This document shows positions 6,406 to 7,416 of a stretch of 7,416 bases of DNA, one piece after another. The position numbers and the translations under genes were made by a program. Each line of letters begins with the position of its first letter. Position 1 is the first letter of the stretch. Under the pieces are notes generated by a model. It did not search any database. It saw nothing but the letters and a program-made list of their open reading frames with translations, and had not been told where the DNA came from. The DNA is taken from positions 1 through 7,416 of the forward strand of contig JANMZR010000177.1 of assembly GCA_031383555.1 (NCBI GenBank). Direction: 5' to 3'. Origin of the DNA: JANMZR01 sp031383555 (lineage in GTDB: Bacteria > Bacteroidota > Bacteroidia > Cytophagales > Spirosomataceae).

Positions 6406-7416
6406 ATGCCAAAAATACGGTCATTTTACAGACTACTATTCTTTTGTAATTTATTATTTTTAGCATACTATTTAATACTAGGCTATTATAATCAACCCGC
6501 CACAGACGATTATTGTGTAATTGCTGCACAAAACACATATGGTTTCAACAGCCCAATAACGTATTGGTATAAATTTTGGAATGGTCGAATTTTACCTCTG
6601 TATCTCACCAATATATTCCTCACCATTTTTCAAAAAACGGGTACTACTATTTGGTTTACAATATTTTTGATTGTTGGATATGTGTTTTCAATTTATCGAA
6701 TATTGAAAATTTTAATCGAAAAAAATATTGTAACAACCAATAAAAATACTTTTATTATTTTAAATATTGCAGCATTTATTTTCAATGTATTCGTCTATAA
6801 TAATTTCAAATTCAATACATTTTTTTGGCTTAACGCTTCTACAATGTATTTTGGAGGAATTTTGTTTTTTTTAATCGGATTTGGAGAAATTATTGCCACA
6901 AAAAAAAGCTGGTTTACAATTCCTTTAATAATTTTTTCATTTGTTTATGCTGGTTTTTCTACCGAAAACCATGCTTTAGTGATGGCTTTATTCATGATTG
7001 GAGCAATATTTTTAAAATTAGTATTCAAAATCAAGTTAAATTATGATTTGAATTTCAAATTTTATTTAGGTGCAATTTCAATTCTAGTTTCATTTATAAT
7101 ATTAATACTCGCACCAGGAAGCCAACATAGAATTTCTAGTGATTCAGTAAATATTGCTAGCAGTTCACAATCAATATTTCTATTTCAATTTGGTAAAAAC
7201 TTCATTTTCAAGTATTTACTGCTTATTGGAGAAATATTATTAATGTATTTGCCTTTTTTACTTTTATTAATACCAATAATTATTACTGCTCTATCTGATC
7301 AAATAAATCGAATAAATACATTTCCTAAAATCAATAAATTCACCTTCCTAATCACTACAATTACAACAATTCTGTTAATAGGAACAGCAATTGCGCCAAC
7401 AATTTATATATTTGGC
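6406..7416 (+). CDS. Polytopic membrane protein, DUF6056-like, 3' partial
   Basis: An uninterrupted frame of 337 codons from ATG 6406 runs off the right edge. The protein is strongly hydrophobic, with an N-terminal membrane segment (about 9-27) and about seven more visible (around 82-100, 115-130, 146-163, 170-183, 190-207, 219-236, 269-297), plus another beginning near 312. The first extracytoplasmic loop has TDDYC (33-37) followed by YWYKFWNGR (53-61); later come STENHA (185-190) and LAPGSQHR (235-242). This set resembles DUF6056 proteins, which have a GT-C-like topology and an acidic pair after the first membrane helix; activity and substrate are not established. The ATG follows an A/T-rich leader with no Shine-Dalgarno sequence. 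A TTG at 6397 is in frame but less likely. It lies about 50 bp beyond the sucC terminator and so should have its own promoter, which I could not identify. Confidence 0.7.
   Translation, partial: MPKIRSFYRLLFFCNLLFLAYYLILGYYNQPATDDYCVIAAQNTYGFNSPITYWYKFWNGRILPLYLTNIFLTIFQKTGTTIWFTIFLIVGYVFSIYRILKILIEKNIVTTNKNTFIILNIAAFIFNVFVYNNFKFNTFFWLNASTMYFGGILFFLIGFGEIIATKKSWFTIPLIIFSFVYAGFSTENHALVMALFMIGAIFLKLVFKIKLNYDLNFKFYLGAISILVSFIILILAPGSQHRISSDSVNIASSSQSIFLFQFGKNFIFKYLLLIGEILLMYLPFLLLLIPIIITALSDQINRINTFPKINKFTFLITTITTILLIGTAIAPTIYIFG

Overview
The window is AT-rich DNA that most likely comes from a member of the Bacteroidota. Four things point there: a C-terminal type IX secretion (T9SS) sorting domain, A/T-rich translation starts without Shine-Dalgarno sequences, TAnnTTTG-type -7 boxes in the one divergent intergenic region, and a DUF1800/DUF1501 gene pair with Bacteroidota-style motifs. 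The genus cannot be named from this sequence. All assignments are from recognised motifs; no database search or alignment was run.

Left block, plus strand, 1-4272. A 5'-truncated reading frame enters the window and ends at 997. It is followed 40 bp later by a secreted DUF1501 protein (1038-2693) and 22 bp after that by a polytopic GT-C-like glycosyltransferase (2716-4272). DUF1800 and DUF1501 proteins are often encoded side by side. The first frame is not a normal DUF1800 gene, however. Its first ~75 visible residues read as the N-terminal alpha/beta domain of a deoxyribodipyrimidine photolyase. At a short stretch around 218-244 it switches in frame to the C-terminal half of a DUF1800 protein. 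The photolyase FAD-binding domain and the N-terminal half of DUF1800 are both absent. This junction is the most notable thing in the window. It is either an assembly chimera or a real recombination scar, and the sequence alone cannot decide between them.

Middle block. A LolD/MacB-type ABC ATPase (4273-4926, minus strand) converges on the glycosyltransferase with no base between the two stop codons. It is divergent from sucC (5099-6298, plus strand), the succinyl-CoA ligase beta subunit. The 172-bp intergenic region carries a candidate -7 box for each direction. sucC is followed by a strong intrinsic terminator and not by sucD, so it appears to be monocistronic.

Right block. From 6406 to the window end there is an open, 3'-truncated gene for a polytopic membrane protein resembling DUF6056 (GT-C-like). 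Together the window holds ordinary housekeeping genes (sucC, the ABC ATPase), a secreted DUF1501 protein and two envelope-type membrane proteins. I see no CRISPR array, tRNA, rRNA, insertion sequence or phage gene, and no clear new defence or mobile system.
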